A program made the translations under genes and the position numbers. Shown in pieces: positions 12,984 to 13,549 of a stretch of 13,549 nucleotides of DNA. The stretch lies in contig CAVTLG010000001.1 of NCBI GenBank assembly GCA_963735495.1, positions 1 through 13,549 of the forward strand. Reading direction: 5' to 3'. The notes under the pieces were generated by a model, which saw only the letters and a program-made list of their open reading frames with translations, searched no databases and had not been told where the DNA came from. Each line of letters starts with the position of its first letter. The stretch's first letter is position 1. The stretch is from CAVTLG01 sp963735495. Its GTDB lineage: Bacteria; Chloroflexota; Ktedonobacteria; Ktedonobacterales; Ktedonobacteraceae.

Positions 12984-13549
12984 CTACGGCGAGACGCCGA
13001 GAGCCGCAGGCGGATACAGGATAACTGAAAGTGCCCGTGCCCCGCTCACAGAACTGTAGGTATGGGGGAGATCGGCAGAGAACCAGACAGCGTCTCCCGG
13101 CTGCAACTGCACTTCCTGACCTGCCGGCCCCAGGCGCAGATCTCCCACGAGACAGTGCAGGAATTCCAGCGTGCCAGGTAAATGAGCAGGAGAGCGGTAG
13201 GTCGTCTGTGCTGGCAGGAGCAACTCCTCGATGGTGGTGCGATGATTGCGACCTTCAATAAGCAGGTGACGGATGGATAGCCCGGAATCGGATGTAACGA
13301 TCTGTCCCTCACCGCTGTGAATGACATGTAATTGTGGACGATTTTCCTCTGCCAACAGGGCACCGGTCGGTACACTCAAGGCATCGGCAATGCGCCTCAG
13401 GATCTCAAGGGAAGGATTGCCCTGTCCGGCTTCAATTTTGGACAGGCTGGCCTTGGAGATGCCAGCCTTTTCAGCCAGGCCCCCTAATGAGAGTCCTCTG
13501 CTCTCACGGTGGGCACGCACAACCTGGGCAAGTAGATGACTTGTGTCAT
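12984..13549 (-). CDS. XRE-family HTH + cupin transcriptional regulator, N-terminus cut by right edge
   Basis: The frame stays open to the window edge. Beyond the GTG at 13520, in-frame codons give DTSHLLAQVV directly before RAHRESRGLSLGGLAEKAGI. This is the normal first helix of an XRE domain, so the true start lies outside the window and at least 188 residues are visible. The HTH_3 domain (SLGGLAEKAGISKASLSKIE, then AGQGNPSLEILRRIADAL) binds DNA. A C-terminal cupin_2 domain follows: EFLHCLVGDLRLG, then VQLQPGDAVWFSADLPHTYS, with a likely metal-binding His in DLPHTY. Such fusions sense small molecules and often regulate adjacent amine or amino-acid catabolism genes. It is cotranscribed-looking with the dgdA gene 56 bases downstream. 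The final in-window ATG (13547-13549) is out of frame. Confidence 0.9.
   Translation of the reverse strand, partial: DTSHLLAQVVRAHRESRGLSLGGLAEKAGISKASLSKIEAGQGNPSLEILRRIADALSVPTGALLAEENRPQLHVIHSGEGQIVTSDSGLSIRHLLIEGRNHRTTIEELLLPAQTTYRSPAHLPGTLEFLHCLVGDLRLGPAGQEVQLQPGDAVWFSADLPHTYSSVSGARALSVILYPPAALGVSP

Noticed and set aside
13518..13549. GTG 13520 or ATG 13549 as the start of the XRE-cupin gene
   Set aside because: GTG 13520 would cut off the first HTH helix, which continues in frame to the edge, and ATG 13547-13549 is in another frame.

Overview
The window is ordinary bacterial chromosome of about 50-55% GC, with mostly metabolic and transport genes in small transcription units. No rRNA, tRNA, transposase or CRISPR array is visible. 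I infer a Chloroflexota / Ktedonobacteria-like soil heterotroph. The reasons are sugar and organic-acid catabolism genes, several drug/metabolite exporters, Gln/Gly/Tyr-rich leader regions, and GC-rich palindromic repeats in many intergenic gaps. This assignment is inference, not proof.

Layout. Bases 1-3662 are all on the minus strand. They hold an arsB-type anion exporter cut by the left edge, a xylose isomerase (xylA) with a near-consensus promoter and a perfect 21-bp-arm terminator, a 66-residue orphan protein, and a 12-TM sugar-porter-like MFS transporter. A divergent gap (3663-3968) leads to two plus-strand genes: a DUF4870-type membrane protein with a Gln/Gly/Tyr-rich N-terminus, and a short-chain dehydrogenase. 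Gap 5586-6039 has a hairpin, three palindromes, a GC-rich repeat and a clear promoter. It precedes a FadR-type GntR regulator overlapping an L-fuconate dehydratase (fucD). From 8118 everything is minus strand again: a repeat cluster, a marR-MFS (EmrB/QacA) efflux operon behind a tandem palindromic operator, another repeat cluster, a small PLDc_N membrane protein, a frameshifted 2,2-dialkylglycine decarboxylase (dgdA), and an XRE-cupin regulator running off the right edge.

How the genes work together. Three regulator-target pairs stand out: FadR-type regulator with fucD (L-fuconate degradation), MarR with the 14-TM exporter (inducible efflux), and XRE-cupin with the dialkylglycine decarboxylase (amino-acid/amine catabolism). 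xylA looks independently transcribed.

Most unusual signals. (1) The DUF4870-SDR gap and the marR-MFS gap, on opposite strands and in unrelated operons, carry the same module of about 45 nt: a UGAA-capped hairpin, then a near-identical ribosome-binding-site stretch ending at the next ATG. (2) A modular, arm-swapping palindromic repeat family occupies three gaps. (3) dgdA carries a single-base frameshift located in a small palindrome. (4) The operators in front of fucR and marR are unusually readable.
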